A stretch of DNA of 64,000 bases from Bifidobacterium santillanense (GTDB lineage Bacteria > Actinomycetota > Actinomycetes > Actinomycetales > Bifidobacteriaceae): contig NZ_JAFEJS010000005.1 of the NCBI RefSeq assembly GCF_018555385.1, positions 1 to 64,000 on the forward strand, written 5' to 3'. The position numbers and the translations under genes were made by a program. The notes beneath the pieces were generated by a model. The model was not told where the DNA came from, made no database searches, and saw nothing but the letters and a program-made list of their open reading frames with translations. Positions 9,211-18,516 of this stretch are shown here, piece by piece; positions within the stretch are counted from its first letter, which is position 1, and each line of letters opens with the position of its first letter.

Positions 9211-10482
9211 ATGGCGAACAACGCCACCGAAACGGTCTCGGACAAGGCCTCCGAATCCAGGGCGACCGGGGCCGTCGCGACCGTCGAAACCAAGCCGTCC
9301 AAGCCGGAGCGCTTCTTCAACCTGCCCGTCACCATCCTCGTCATGGCGAGCTTCATGCTCGGCATGAGCGAGTTCGTCGTCGTCGGCATCCTGCCCGACA
9401 TCGCCCAGGGGCTCGGGGTCTCCGAGGTCACGGTCGGCAACCTCGTGGCCCTGTTCGCGTTCGTGTACGCGCCGGTCACGCCGCTCGGCTCCGCGATCTC
9501 CGCCCGATTCCCGCGCTTCGCGACCTACCTGACCCTGATGGGCGTCTTCCTCGCCGGCAACCTCCTGTGCGCGATCGCGCCGAACTACGCAGTGCTCGTC
9601 GTCGCCCGCATCATGATCGCCCTCGTCTCCGGCACGCTCGTCGCCATCGCGATGACCTACGCGCCCGACGTGACGACCGAGCAATACCGCACCAAGTTCA
9701 TCGCCTGGGTGTTCTCCGGCTTCTCCATCGCCTCGGTCGTCGGCGTGCCGTTCGGCACGTGGATCGCCAACGCGTTCGGCTGGCGCATCACCTTCCTCAT
9801 CATCACCGGACTGACCGTCGTGCTCATGATCTTCATGGCGACGGTCCTGCCGCGCAACTCGCATCCGGTCACCATCGGCTTCCTGCGCCAGTTCCGTCTC
9901 TTCTTCGACCGCCGCATCTGGGGCGGCGTGCTCACCGTCGTGTGCGGCGCCGCGTCCAGCTACGTCTTCTACACGTACCTGACCCCGATCATGCGCGACG
10001 AGATCGGAGTGCCCGAACGATACGTGAGCGTCGGTCTGGTCCTCTACGGCGTCGCCTGTCTGTGGAGCAACCTGCACGGCGGCAAGATCGCCGAGCGCGG
10101 ACGCGGCGTGGAGCCGCTGGCGCGCACCCGTCCGATCTTCTGCCTGCATGCGGTGCTGCTGTGCACCCTCGCGCTCGCCGCCGTCGTGCCGGTCTACGGC
10201 GCGATCCTGCTGGTCGCGCTCGGCATGATGATGTACCTGTTCAACTCCGCCTCGCAGGTGCTGTACATGGACGTGGCCGCCCAGTCGCACCCCGGTTCGA
10301 TGAACCTCGCCGCCTCGCTCAACTCGATGAGCTTCAACATCGGCATCGCCATCGGCTCCGCGGTCGGCGGCCTCGTCAACGACCATCTCGGCCTGACCTG
10401 GCTCGGCCCCTTCGGCGCGGTCTTCTCCGTCGGCGCCATCGTCATCACCACGCTCCTGCGGCGTGACATGCCGAACCGTTAA
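9211..10482 (+). CDS. MFS transporter, DHA1/AraJ-like exporter
   Basis: A 423-residue major facilitator with about twelve hydrophobic segments starting near residue 38, after a polar, acidic N-terminal tail. The first helix carries MLGMSEFVVVGILPDIA, typical of the AraJ/drug-H+ antiporter-1 group. Probable role is proton-coupled efflux of sugars or small drugs from the cytoplasm; the substrate is unknown. The start ATG has a GAGAGAGGGAACC site. Its stop codon (TAA at 10480-10482) lies inside the first copy of the tandem repeat at 10473-10647, so the last residues (PNR) are repeat-encoded. Confidence 0.85.
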   Translation: MANNATETVSDKASESRATGAVATVETKPSKPERFFNLPVTILVMASFMLGMSEFVVVGILPDIAQGLGVSEVTVGNLVALFAFVYAPVTPLGSAISARFPRFATYLTLMGVFLAGNLLCAIAPNYAVLVVARIMIALVSGTLVAIAMTYAPDVTTEQYRTKFIAWVFSGFSIASVVGVPFGTWIANAFGWRITFLIITGLTVVLMIFMATVLPRNSHPVTIGFLRQFRLFFDRRIWGGVLTVVCGAASSYVFYTYLTPIMRDEIGVPERYVSVGLVLYGVACLWSNLHGGKIAERGRGVEPLARTRPIFCLHAVLLCTLALAAVVPVYGAILLVALGMMMYLFNSASQVLYMDVAAQSHPGSMNLAASLNSMSFNIGIAIGSAVGGLVNDHLGLTWLGPFGAVFSVGAIVITTLLRRDMPNR

Positions 10483-10720
10483 GCGAACGGTCCGGTGGAC
10501 CGTTCGTAGGTGAGGCCGAGCGGCTGTGCCGCGAGGTGAGCAGGGGTCGCGCCTGTAGGCGCGTCCGTGATTGCGGTGCGAACCGTTAAGCGAACGGTCC
10601 GGTGGACCGTTCGTAGGTGAGGCCGAGCGGCTGTGCCGCGAGGTGAGAAAGTCATGCCCGTGGACACGTCCATGATTGCAGCGCGAACGTTAGACGGACG
10701 GTCCGGTGGACCGTCAGACG
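10473..10720. repeat. Tandem repeat between the MFS and ECF genes
   Basis: A 68-bp sequence occurs identically at 10473-10540 and 10580-10647, with a period of 107 bp; the rest of the period is degenerate. Each copy holds a hairpin GAACGGTCC-GGT-GGACCGTTC. A third, diverged half begins near 10684 with the same loop but different, still complementary arms (GGACGGTCC/GGACCGTC). It runs into the 3' end of the leftward ECF gene. GTAGGTGAGGCCGAGCGGC inside each copy resembles the core of the P elements. Confidence 0.85.
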
Positions 10721-13311
10721 AACAGTCCCAGCGTGAGAAGCGCCGCGACATAGATTGCCACGATGACGGCGAACGCCACGTCCCGTCCGACCACGCGCAT
10801 CACCCGCCAGTGCGTGCGACGGATGCCCTCCTCGTAGCAGCGCGCGTCGAGCGCCAGCGAGAGATTGTCCGCGTGACGCAGCGCGCCGGCGAAGATCGGT
10901 ACGATGATCGCCGTCATCGCCTTCACGCGCTGCGGCAGACTGCCCGTCTCGATCGAACCGCCGCGGGCCGCCTGCGCGTCCGCGACCGCCTGCGCCTCCA
11001 CGGCCAGCGTGGGGATGAAGCGCAGGGCGAGGCTCAGCACCAATGCGATCTCCTGCGTGTGCACGCCGAGGCGATTGAGCGGCGAGAGCAGCGAGGCGAA
11101 CGCGTCGGTGATCGCGGTGGGCGTGGTCGTGGCGAGGAACACCGCGCCGAGCACGATCACCAGCGCGAAGCGGCACGTGTAGAGGATCGCCGTCACGACG
11201 CCGTCGTCGGTGATCGGCACGGGGCCGAGTTCGACCAGCACATGGCCGGTGCGCACGAAGAACACGTTGAGCAGCCCCATCACGGCGAACAGCCCGAGGA
11301 ACATCCTCACCGAGCCCAGCAGCCGCGTGAGCCTCACGCGCGAGGCCGCGATCACGCCGCCGGTGAAGACCGCGCCGAGCAGCAGCTGCCACGGATTCGA
11401 GATGGCGAAGGCCGAGAACATCGCGACGAGGATCGCCACCATCTTCACGCGCGGATCGAGCCGGGCGACGGGGGAGTGGACGCGTCGGCTCGCTTCGGTC
11501 GCCGCCGGCTTCCCCCGACGCTTTGCTCCCTCCGATTCCGTCGATTCCGCCGTTGAACGCACGGCGGGGATCATCGGCCCGTGCCCCTGGGGGACGCGGG
11601 CCGCAACGTCCGGCGGCACGGGGTGTGAGACACCCCGACCGGCATCATCCGCGGCGACGACCGGGGTGCCGTTCCCTCCACCGGCCGACAGCAACCCCAT
11701 GTCGAGCACGCGGTCGGCGACGCGATGCGCCTCCTCATGGCTGTGCGTCACGATGAGCACGCTCACGCCCTGGGCCCTGAGATCATCGAGCAGCGCGTAC
11801 ACGCGTTCGCGCGCATCGGCGTCCAGTCCCGCGGTCGGCTCGTCCATGACGAGCAGCGCCGGCCGGCACGCGACGACGCCGGCGATGGCGGCGAGCCGTT
11901 GCTGTCCGCCGGACAGGTCGAACGGCGAGCGGTCGGCGAGGCCGTCCAGACGGGCGAGCCGCAGCGCCGCATCCACGCGCGCGTTGATCTCGGCCCGGTC
12001 CAGCCCCTGATTGGTCGGCCCATACGCCACGTCGTCGCGCACCGTGTCGGCGAACAGCTGCCGCTCGGGATGCTGCATGACCAGTCCCACCGTGCGGCGC
12101 AGACGCGCGAGATCCCGGCGCTTGGCCGTGTCCACGCGCAGCCCGTCGATCGTGATCGAGCCGGAGTCGGGCTTGTCGAGCGCGCAGACGAGCCGCAGCA
12201 GCGTCGACTTGCCGGAGCCGTTCGCGCCCATCAACGCCACCGTCTCGCCCCGGCGCACCTGAAGCGACACGTCGTCGAGGATCGGCCCGTCGCCCCCCGC
12301 ATACGCATACGAAACATGCTCCACCGACAGCATCACGTCGGAGGAGCCGGACGCTCCCGCCCCTTCCCGACTTTCCCGACGCATGAAAGTCGTCGCCGGA
12401 CGGCCCGCGACGGGTGCGATACCGGGCTGCGATGTTTCGTGTGTTTCCAGCACCCCGGACGTTGCGAGCGTTCCGGACGTACCGAGCGACCGAAGGCCGG
12501 TCTGCGTCGCCCGACCGTAGGCTTGGCCGAGCGGCCTGGAGCGTGTCGGGCGACGCAAACCGGCCGTAGCGGAGCGGACCCCGCTGGAACCGGACGTGGA
12601 ATCGGACGAGGCGACGGAATCACCTACGACCCGCCCACCTTCGAGCCGCACGACCCTACCCGCCCGCGCGATCTCGTCCGGATGATGCGTCACGTGCACG
12701 ATCGTCGTGCCGGCGGCATGCAGCTCGTCGAGTACGTCCATGACCTCCGCGCGCGCCAACGGGTCGAGCATCGCGGTCGGCTCGTCGAGCACGAGCAGAC
12801 GCGGGCGCATCGCGAGCATGCCTGCGATGGCGGCGCGCTGCTGCTGGCCGCCGCTCATGCGGATCGGGTTCGCGCCGCGCATGCCGTCGAGCCGCACGGC
12901 CCCGAGCGCGTCCGCGATGCGCGTCGTCATGTCGTCACGGCCATCGCCGCCGTCGGCGGCGTCGCGCGGGATGCCGAGGTTCTCCGGACCGAACGCCACG
13001 TCGTCTTCGAGCACGGTGGTGACGAGCTGGTCCTCCGGGTTCTGAAACACGGCGCCGATGCCGCGTCGCGCGGCGCGGTAGGCGTCGGCGTCGGGGCCGG
13101 CGGGGGAGAAGACCGTGCGCCCGAGCAGCGTGATCGTGCCCGAGTCCGGGGCGACGAGTCCGGCGACGAGCCGGGAGAGCGTCGACTTGCCGGATCCGTT
13201 CGGGCCGGTCAGCGCGACGTACTCGCCCTCGGCGATCGTCAGGGAGACGTCGTCGAGGGCCGGAGCGTCGTCGTAGCGGAAGCGGATATGGGAGAGTTCG
13301 GCGAGGTTCAC
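10714..13311 (-). CDS. ECF transporter energizing module: ATPase-ATPase-EcfT fusion
   Basis: One polypeptide of about 865 residues that carries all three energizing parts of an energy-coupling-factor vitamin importer. ATPase 1 (about 1-230) has Walker A GPNGSGKST, MSGGQQQRAAIAG and LLVLDEPTAMLDP. ATPase 2 (about 310-550) has GANGSGKST, LSGGQQRLAAIAG and LLVMDEPTAGLD. The EcfT part (about 610-865) has several membrane helices and the coupling motifs AQAARGG and ALDARCYEEG. I chose the GTG at 13311, with AAGGA upstream; a frame extension to 13404 exists but looks uncoded. The linker between the ATPases contains palindromic element P2. It works with RibU immediately upstream. Confidence 0.9.
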   Translation of the reverse strand: MNLAELSHIRFRYDDAPALDDVSLTIAEGEYVALTGPNGSGKSTLSRLVAGLVAPDSGTITLLGRTVFSPAGPDADAYRAARRGIGAVFQNPEDQLVTTVLEDDVAFGPENLGIPRDAADGGDGRDDMTTRIADALGAVRLDGMRGANPIRMSGGQQQRAAIAGMLAMRPRLLVLDEPTAMLDPLARAEVMDVLDELHAAGTTIVHVTHHPDEIARAGRVVRLEGGRVVGDSVASSDSTSGSSGVRSATAGLRRPTRSRPLGQAYGRATQTGLRSLGTSGTLATSGVLETHETSQPGIAPVAGRPATTFMRRESREGAGASGSSDVMLSVEHVSYAYAGGDGPILDDVSLQVRRGETVALMGANGSGKSTLLRLVCALDKPDSGSITIDGLRVDTAKRRDLARLRRTVGLVMQHPERQLFADTVRDDVAYGPTNQGLDRAEINARVDAALRLARLDGLADRSPFDLSGGQQRLAAIAGVVACRPALLVMDEPTAGLDADARERVYALLDDLRAQGVSVLIVTHSHEEAHRVADRVLDMGLLSAGGGNGTPVVAADDAGRGVSHPVPPDVAARVPQGHGPMIPAVRSTAESTESEGAKRRGKPAATEASRRVHSPVARLDPRVKMVAILVAMFSAFAISNPWQLLLGAVFTGGVIAASRVRLTRLLGSVRMFLGLFAVMGLLNVFFVRTGHVLVELGPVPITDDGVVTAILYTCRFALVIVLGAVFLATTTPTAITDAFASLLSPLNRLGVHTQEIALVLSLALRFIPTLAVEAQAVADAQAARGGSIETGSLPQRVKAMTAIIVPIFAGALRHADNLSLALDARCYEEGIRRTHWRVMRVVGRDVAFAVIVAIYVAALLTLGLFV
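12495..12565. repeat. Palindromic element P2 inside the ECF ATPase linker
   Basis: 21-bp arms (12495-12515 with 12545-12565, one mismatch) flank a 29-bp core (12516-12544) that is identical to the core at 20821-20849. The element lies in frame in the leftward ECF fusion gene and is translated as part of the low-complexity inter-ATPase linker, including SRPLGQAYGRA. Confidence 0.85.
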
Positions 13312-13504
13312 GTGTGGTCTGGTCCTTGGAAAAGACGGGATGGGGCGGGCGGACGGATCGTCCGGAGAAACGGCGACGGCCGTGCCCTGGATGGTCCAGT
13401 GCACGGCCTTGCCGGGATATCTATGTCATTGCGACGGACACCGCCGAAGCGGATGACGGAGGCGCGCGGCGGCGGGTCGACCCCGCCGTTCGGGTCGTCG
13501 GAGA

Positions 13505-14119
13505 CTACTTGTCGAGCAGCTTGGTGATCGGCTTGTAGATGAGGAACGTGACGACCGCGTGGATCGCGAACTTGAGCAGGTTGAACGGCAGCAGGATCGG
13601 CACGATCATGGCGGCGACCTGCGCGACGGTCATGTGCGCGTAGATCGGGGTGATGACGAGGTTGCCGCCGATGGCCGCGGCGAGCGCCACGAGTGCGCCG
13701 ACGACGATGCCGATGACCGCGCCCTTGCGCGTGCGGTCGCGGCGGTAGATGAACGCGGCCGGCAGCGACAGGGCGAGCGCGACGAGGATCGCCATGAGCG
13801 CGCCCCACGGGTCGGTGAACGCGTGCGGCACGAAGCCGAGCACGGAGACGATGGCGGCGGCGGCCGGGCCGAACGCGAAGCCCGCGATGAGGCTCACGAT
13901 GCCGGACGGATCGTACTTGAGGTACGGCGCGGCCGGGAAGATCGGCAGTTCGATGAAGCTGGTGACGATCGCGAGCGCCACGAACAGCGCGTACACGGCG
14001 ATGCGGCGCGTGGACCAGCGGCCCGAATCGGCGACGCCCGTGGCGTGCGAGCCGGTGGCGTGATCGACGGCGGCGCCGGAAAGCTTGGACTGGATATGGT
14101 TATCAGAAGATACGCTCAT
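13505..14119 (-). CDS. ribU: ECF transporter riboflavin-specific S component RibU
   Basis: A 204-residue integral membrane substrate-binding component with about five or six hydrophobic segments after a polar 35-residue N-terminus. The PYLKYDPSGI loop and the FGPAAAAIVSVLGF helix are typical of RibU. The leader carries an FMN riboswitch, which fixes riboflavin/FMN as the probable substrate. Ribosome binding site GAGGGGC lies just before the ATG. The energizing ATPase/T fusion follows about 190 bp downstream on the same strand, giving a complete importer. Confidence 0.92.
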   Translation of the reverse strand: MSVSSDNHIQSKLSGAAVDHATGSHATGVADSGRWSTRRIAVYALFVALAIVTSFIELPIFPAAPYLKYDPSGIVSLIAGFAFGPAAAAIVSVLGFVPHAFTDPWGALMAILVALALSLPAAFIYRRDRTRKGAVIGIVVGALVALAAAIGGNLVITPIYAHMTVAQVAAMIVPILLPFNLLKFAIHAVVTFLIYKPITKLLDK

Positions 14120-14133
14120 GCTGAGCCCCTCGT

Positions 14134-14278
14134 TTCTTCCATCCGGACTATGACCGTTGGCCCCGGATTCACACCGGGTCGGCCGCCATTGCAGGCGGTT
14201 CGCGGGCTTCCCGACGCCTCCCGTTATGAATCCCGGGGGCCGGGTTACCGCCAGTAAGGATTTTCACCTTCCCTGAAA
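14134..14278 (-). promoter_or_regulatory. FMN riboswitch (RFN element)
   Basis: On the minus strand the leader shows the conserved RFN blocks: CAGGGAAGGTGAAAATCC, ACTGGCGGTA, GGAAGCCCGCGA, GGTGTGAATCC and AGTCCGGATGGAAGAA. Known RFN elements bind FMN and repress the downstream gene. The element ends about 15 bases before the ribU start, so it probably controls translation or premature termination. Confidence 0.95.
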
Positions 14279-14475
14279 CTGACAGGAACCATGTGTACAC
14301 GCGCACCCGGATTTCACATCACGCCGTTTCACCATATGAGAAATCCCGGATGGCAGGCCGGACGTGCCGCCGGTCCGGTGCGACACGCCGGGTGCGCCGT
14401 CCGTGCAACCTTTCCCCGGCCGTCTGCGAATAATCCCGTAGAAGACGAGAGCCGACGAACCGGGAGGGGGACGAC

Positions 14476-15102
14476 ATGACGGACGACATGCGCCTGATCA
14501 GACGCGTCGTACGCCATGGATCCCGCCGCGCCGCCGACGCGCTGGTCCGCGCGCACTACGACGCGCTGTTCGCGTTCGTCTGGCGCCAGACCGGCGACCG
14601 ACAGGAGGCGATGAACCTCACGCAGGAGTCGTTCATCGCGATGCTCGGGGCGCTCGACACATACGACCCGGCGCGGGGCGCGTTCACGACGTGGCTGTAC
14701 CGCATCGCCGCCCACAAGGTGATCGACGCGCGCCGGCGCACGGGCGCGCGCCCCGCCACGGCCCCGCTGCCGGACGGCGTGTACGTCGCCGGTGGTCCCG
14801 GTCCGTTCCCGGCGGAGCCCGCCGACGGCGTGTTCGACGCGCCACCCGACATCCGTGACGTGCGACTGCCCGACCCCGCTGACCTCGCCGCCGACCGCGA
14901 CCTGCTCGCGCGCATCGAGGACCGCGTGCGCGACTTCGACCCGACGATCCAGGAGACGTTCCGCCTCCATCTGTACGCCGGGCGCACCTTCGCCGACATC
15001 GCCGAAGCGACCGGCGAACCCGCGTCGACCGTCAAGGCGCGGTGGTTCCGTCTGATGACCGTCATTCGAAAGGAGTTCGGCGATGAACGACACGACGCAT
15101 GA
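14476..15102 (+). CDS. RNA polymerase sigma factor, ECF-like
   Basis: A 208-residue sigma-70 family protein. Region 2 (about residues 22-90) includes YDALFAFVWRQTGDRQEAMNLTQESF and FTTWLYRIAAHKVIDARRR. A spacer rich in Pro/Gly/Ala follows, then region 4 (about 150-200), with FADIAEATGEPASTVKARW as the helix-turn-helix. Ribosome binding site GGGAGGGGG. It is the first gene of a five-gene cassette; the next start overlaps its end by 20 bp. It probably directs transcription of the downstream ABC genes, but no target promoter was identified. Analogy: B. subtilis sigY with yxlFG. Confidence 0.88.
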   Translation: MTDDMRLIRRVVRHGSRRAADALVRAHYDALFAFVWRQTGDRQEAMNLTQESFIAMLGALDTYDPARGAFTTWLYRIAAHKVIDARRRTGARPATAPLPDGVYVAGGPGPFPAEPADGVFDAPPDIRDVRLPDPADLAADRDLLARIEDRVRDFDPTIQETFRLHLYAGRTFADIAEATGEPASTVKARWFRLMTVIRKEFGDERHDA

Positions 15103-16078
15103 TTCCGCCCGGAGCGGAGGGACGGAACGCCGGCCGACCCTCCGGCGCTGCGCCCGTGATGGCACTCGACTCATCCGATTCGACCGGGACGACCGATTCG
15201 ACCGGGACGCATCGCGGGTCGTCTGGCCCGATCCCGTGCCGTACCCTACCTCGGCCGAACGCGACCGGAGCGTCGCGACGGTGCTCGACGCAGCGATGCC
15301 CCGACGCGCCGGACTGCTGGCGAGCGCGGTCGACGTCGTGCGCGCGCTCGGCGTGCGTGGCCTGTTCTTCGGCGTCGCCGACTGCGTGTTCCTGGGGCTC
15401 GTCATCACCCTGGTCGTGTGGGCGCCGCTGTTCGCCGCGGTGCTGTCCGCCCCGGCCGACGGGTTCGGCCCGACCTTCGTAATGTCGCGCGCCGCGTCTG
15501 CCGTCTCCGTCGCGGCGTGGACACGGCCCGGACGACTGCTCGTGCCGCTGTTCGTCGCCGCGCCGATGCTCTACGAATCGGTCGCGGTCCTGACGATGCT
15601 GCGCGAACGCGAGGCCCGCATGATCGAACTGCTGCGCACCTGCCGCTGGTCGTTCCGCCGACTCACCGCGGTGCGCATGCTCGTGCTCGGCACCCTGTCG
15701 ACCGTGGTGTGCGTCGCATTCGGCGCATGCGTCGCGCTCGCCGGCATCCACCTCGATCCGGTGACGACGCTCGGCGTGTCGTTCGCGTCCCTGTTCCTGT
15801 TCGCCCTGGCCCAGCTCGGCGCGGACCGATACGTGCGCTGGCCGTTCTCGGCCGCGGTCGTCCCGGTCGTCTGGCTCGCGGTCGGCGGCGCGCTCTGGCG
15901 GTTCCGCGACCTCGTGACGCCGTGGTTGCTCCGTCTGCCCCCGGCGGTCTGTCTGGCCGCGGGGCTCGCCCTCGCCCTAGCCTACGGACTCGCATTGGAC
16001 GCGCGCTGCCGCGGGCGGGAGACGCGGGACGTGCCTCTGCCCCGCCCGTCGGCCGCACGCCCGGCCCGCGCGATATGA
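15083..16078 (+). CDS. Polytopic membrane protein, possible sigma-factor partner
   Basis: A 331-residue protein with a charged cytoplasmic N-terminus of about 85 residues, which includes a short repeat (RFDRD twice), followed by about six hydrophobic segments (about 95-310) and a basic tail. No recognised domain. The start has AAAGGAG upstream and overlaps the sigma gene by 20 bp, so the two are coupled. By position it could be a membrane anti-sigma factor or an ABC-2-type membrane subunit; the sequence does not decide between them. Confidence 0.75.
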   Translation: MNDTTHDSARSGGTERRPTLRRCARDGTRLIRFDRDDRFDRDASRVVWPDPVPYPTSAERDRSVATVLDAAMPRRAGLLASAVDVVRALGVRGLFFGVADCVFLGLVITLVVWAPLFAAVLSAPADGFGPTFVMSRAASAVSVAAWTRPGRLLVPLFVAAPMLYESVAVLTMLREREARMIELLRTCRWSFRRLTAVRMLVLGTLSTVVCVAFGACVALAGIHLDPVTTLGVSFASLFLFALAQLGADRYVRWPFSAAVVPVVWLAVGGALWRFRDLVTPWLLRLPPAVCLAAGLALALAYGLALDARCRGRETRDVPLPRPSAARPARAI

Positions 16079-16106
16079 GACGGAACACGAAACGAAAGGA
16101 ACCATC

Positions 16107-16979
16107 ATGCTGACCGTGGAGCACGTGACCAAGACCCTGTCCGGACGCACGATCCTGCGCGACGTGAACCTCACGTTCGACCGTGGCGTGTACGGACTGC
16201 TCGCCCCGAACGGCGCCGGCAAGACCACGCTGATCCGTCTGCTCGCCACGCTGCTGTTCCCCGACTCCGGCACGATCCGGCTCGACGGCGAGGACATCAC
16301 GGCGATGGGGGAACGCTACCGGGCCCGCCTCGGCTACCTGCCGCAGGATTTCGGCTACTATCCCGGCTACACGCCGCGCCGCTTCCTGCGCTACCTCGCC
16401 GCGCTGCAGGGCCTGACGCGCACCCGCGCCGACGAACGCATCGACACGCTGCTGGATATGGTCGGACTCGCCGACGTGGCCGACCGGAGGCTGCGCACCT
16501 TCTCCGGCGGCATGATCCAACGCGTCGGCATCGCGCAGGCGCTCATCAACGACCCCGACCTGCTCGTCCTCGACGAGCCGACAGTCGGCCTCGATCCCAG
16601 GGAACGCGTGCGGTTCCGCAACATCATCCACGAACTGGCCTCGACCTGCATCGTCATCCTCTCCACGCACATCGTCTCCGATCTGGAGACCATCGCCGAT
16701 CGTATCGTCATGCTCAGGGACGGGACCGTGCTGCGCGACGACACGCCCGCCGCGATCCGCGCCGAACTCGATGGGCGGATCTGGCAGGTGCCCGTGTCAA
16801 CGCCGCTCGACGCCGGTCGGACACTGCTGGGGGAGGTGCAGGTCGGCGGCGAGACCCGTCTGCGCATCCACTGCGCGGCCCGGCCCGGGCTTGCCCCGTC
16901 GGATGCCGGACTGCCGCCCGACGCAGTCCCCGTCCCGCCCAGTCTGGAGGACGCGTTCCTCCTCGCCTACGGGGACTGA
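16107..16979 (+). CDS. ABC transporter ATP-binding protein (ABC-2 exporter type)
   Basis: A 290-residue nucleotide-binding subunit. Walker A is APNGAGKTTL, the Q-loop region PQDFGYYPGYTPRRF, signature FSGGMIQRVGIAQAL, Walker B LLVLDEPTVGLDPRER, followed by an ILSTHIVSD switch histidine. The C-terminal extension of about 70 residues is common in exporters of drugs or lantibiotics. AAAGGAACC precedes the ATG. It pairs with the two permeases that follow, in an operon led by a sigma factor. Confidence 0.92.
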   Translation: MLTVEHVTKTLSGRTILRDVNLTFDRGVYGLLAPNGAGKTTLIRLLATLLFPDSGTIRLDGEDITAMGERYRARLGYLPQDFGYYPGYTPRRFLRYLAALQGLTRTRADERIDTLLDMVGLADVADRRLRTFSGGMIQRVGIAQALINDPDLLVLDEPTVGLDPRERVRFRNIIHELASTCIVILSTHIVSDLETIADRIVMLRDGTVLRDDTPAAIRAELDGRIWQVPVSTPLDAGRTLLGEVQVGGETRLRIHCAARPGLAPSDAGLPPDAVPVPPSLEDAFLLAYGD

Positions 16980-16981
16980 CA

Positions 16982-18295
16982 ATGGGACGTCATTCCGCTT
17001 GCCGGCCCCGTCGCGGCGAGGGGCGCGCCGTCCGTCCCGACCGCGTCATGCGCGCGGTGTTCGCCGCCGAGCTCGGCAAGGTGCTGCGCGCGCCCGCGAT
17101 ATGGGGGTTCCTCGCCGCATGTCTGTGCCTCAACGCCGCCTGCTCCGCGATCGCCGCGCGCGACCACGGCGCGGCCGTCGACTACGTCTCTCACGTGGCG
17201 GCCGAGTCCGGAACGTCGATGGACGCCGGGTTCCTGCGCCGCATTGGGCGTCTGCCCGAAAGCCCGGCACGCGACGACCTCCTCGCGCAGGTCGGATCGG
17301 TGATCGGCGGCGTCGTGGACGCGACCTCGGCCGGGAACGAGGATGCGTCCGGCGCATCCGCCTCGGCCGGCGGGCCCGCACGCCCGTCGACCGCGATGTC
17401 GGCCTACGACGGCGAGGCGGTCGGCGAACGGTACGCCGCGCTGCTGCATGAGTTCCGCCAGGACGCGCTCGTCGCGCCGATGCGCGCGAAATACCGGCTC
17501 GTCGGCGACCGCGCCGCTCACCTCGCGCGAGAACGCGCTGACCTCGACCTCTACGCGGCCGGCCTGACGATGACCGTCCACGACGACCTGTTCGGCGGCG
17601 TCGACGGACTGCTGTCGCGCATCGTCCTCGAATCATGGGCGTTCGGCGCGTTCGCGGCGCTGCACCTGCTCGGCTGCGAACGTCGCCACCGCACGGCGCC
17701 GCTGGTCGACGCAAGCCTTGTCGGCAGACGACTGACGGCGATCAAGATCGCGGCCGCGACGCTCGTTGCGCTCGGCGGGTTCACGCTGTTGACGGCCGGC
17801 TCGCTCGCCGCGCATCTGGCGATGACCGATCTGTCCGGCATCCTCGGCTCGAGCGTGAGTTCGGCGTTCAATGCCATCGCCTCGCCGTGGGGATCGCAAC
17901 CGTTCATCACGTGGGCCGACTTCACGCTCGGCGGCTACCTCGCCGCGCAGGTCACCCTGTCGCTCGCGCTCGTCCTCGTCGTCGCGCTCGCGGCCTGCGC
18001 GCTCGGCGTGCTATGCCCAGACGCGTACGCGGCCGTGGGTCTGCTCGCCGTCGGCGGACTGGTCCCGTATGCCGCGCTGACGGTGTGCGAGGACCGGCAC
18101 TGGTGGATCGCCTACCAGCTGCTGAGCGCGCATCCCGCGTACGCGCTCGCCAATCAGAGCCAGTGGTTCACCGACATGTCCTACGACGCGGTCGTTCCGT
18201 GGCAGGAGACGTGGTCCGTCGCGGTCGGACTGGCCGTCGCCGTCGTCGCGTTGACGGTGGCCGTGCGCCGCCGGGGGAGGATCGACCTGCCGTGA
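16982..18295 (+). CDS. ABC transporter permease protein (first)
   Basis: A 437-residue membrane protein. It starts two bases after the ATPase stop, so it is coupled. The first 23 residues are Arg-rich; an internal ATG at 17047 (MRAVFAAELGKVLRAP) is an alternative start closer to the usual form. One hydrophobic segment is near residue 45, a long extracytoplasmic stretch follows (about 65-215), then five more segments. This architecture matches ABC-2-like permeases. Substrate unknown. Confidence 0.8.
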   Translation: MGRHSACRPRRGEGRAVRPDRVMRAVFAAELGKVLRAPAIWGFLAACLCLNAACSAIAARDHGAAVDYVSHVAAESGTSMDAGFLRRIGRLPESPARDDLLAQVGSVIGGVVDATSAGNEDASGASASAGGPARPSTAMSAYDGEAVGERYAALLHEFRQDALVAPMRAKYRLVGDRAAHLARERADLDLYAAGLTMTVHDDLFGGVDGLLSRIVLESWAFGAFAALHLLGCERRHRTAPLVDASLVGRRLTAIKIAAATLVALGGFTLLTAGSLAAHLAMTDLSGILGSSVSSAFNAIASPWGSQPFITWADFTLGGYLAAQVTLSLALVLVVALAACALGVLCPDAYAAVGLLAVGGLVPYAALTVCEDRHWWIAYQLLSAHPAYALANQSQWFTDMSYDAVVPWQETWSVAVGLAVAVVALTVAVRRRGRIDLP

Positions 18296-18516
18296 ACCGG
18301 ACGGGCACGATCCGTGAAACAACGCGTGGAACACACGTGGAACATGTCGTGAAACATGATGTCGGACGGGATGAACGGTCCATTCGGCCGGAAGATCCCA
18401 GAGGTATCTCGACGGCCGCGCCGCCGCATCGGAGCCGTCGGTCCGGACTTGGCGCCATGCCGCCGGCCATGCCCGATACCCGCCGTACAGCCGCACAGGA
18501 AAGGAACCCGGAAGCG

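Noticed and set aside
13312..13404. N-terminal extension of the ECF fusion protein starting at 13404
   Set aside because: The extra residues have no domain content; the GTG at 13311 has a Shine-Dalgarno and starts directly before the first ATPase domain.
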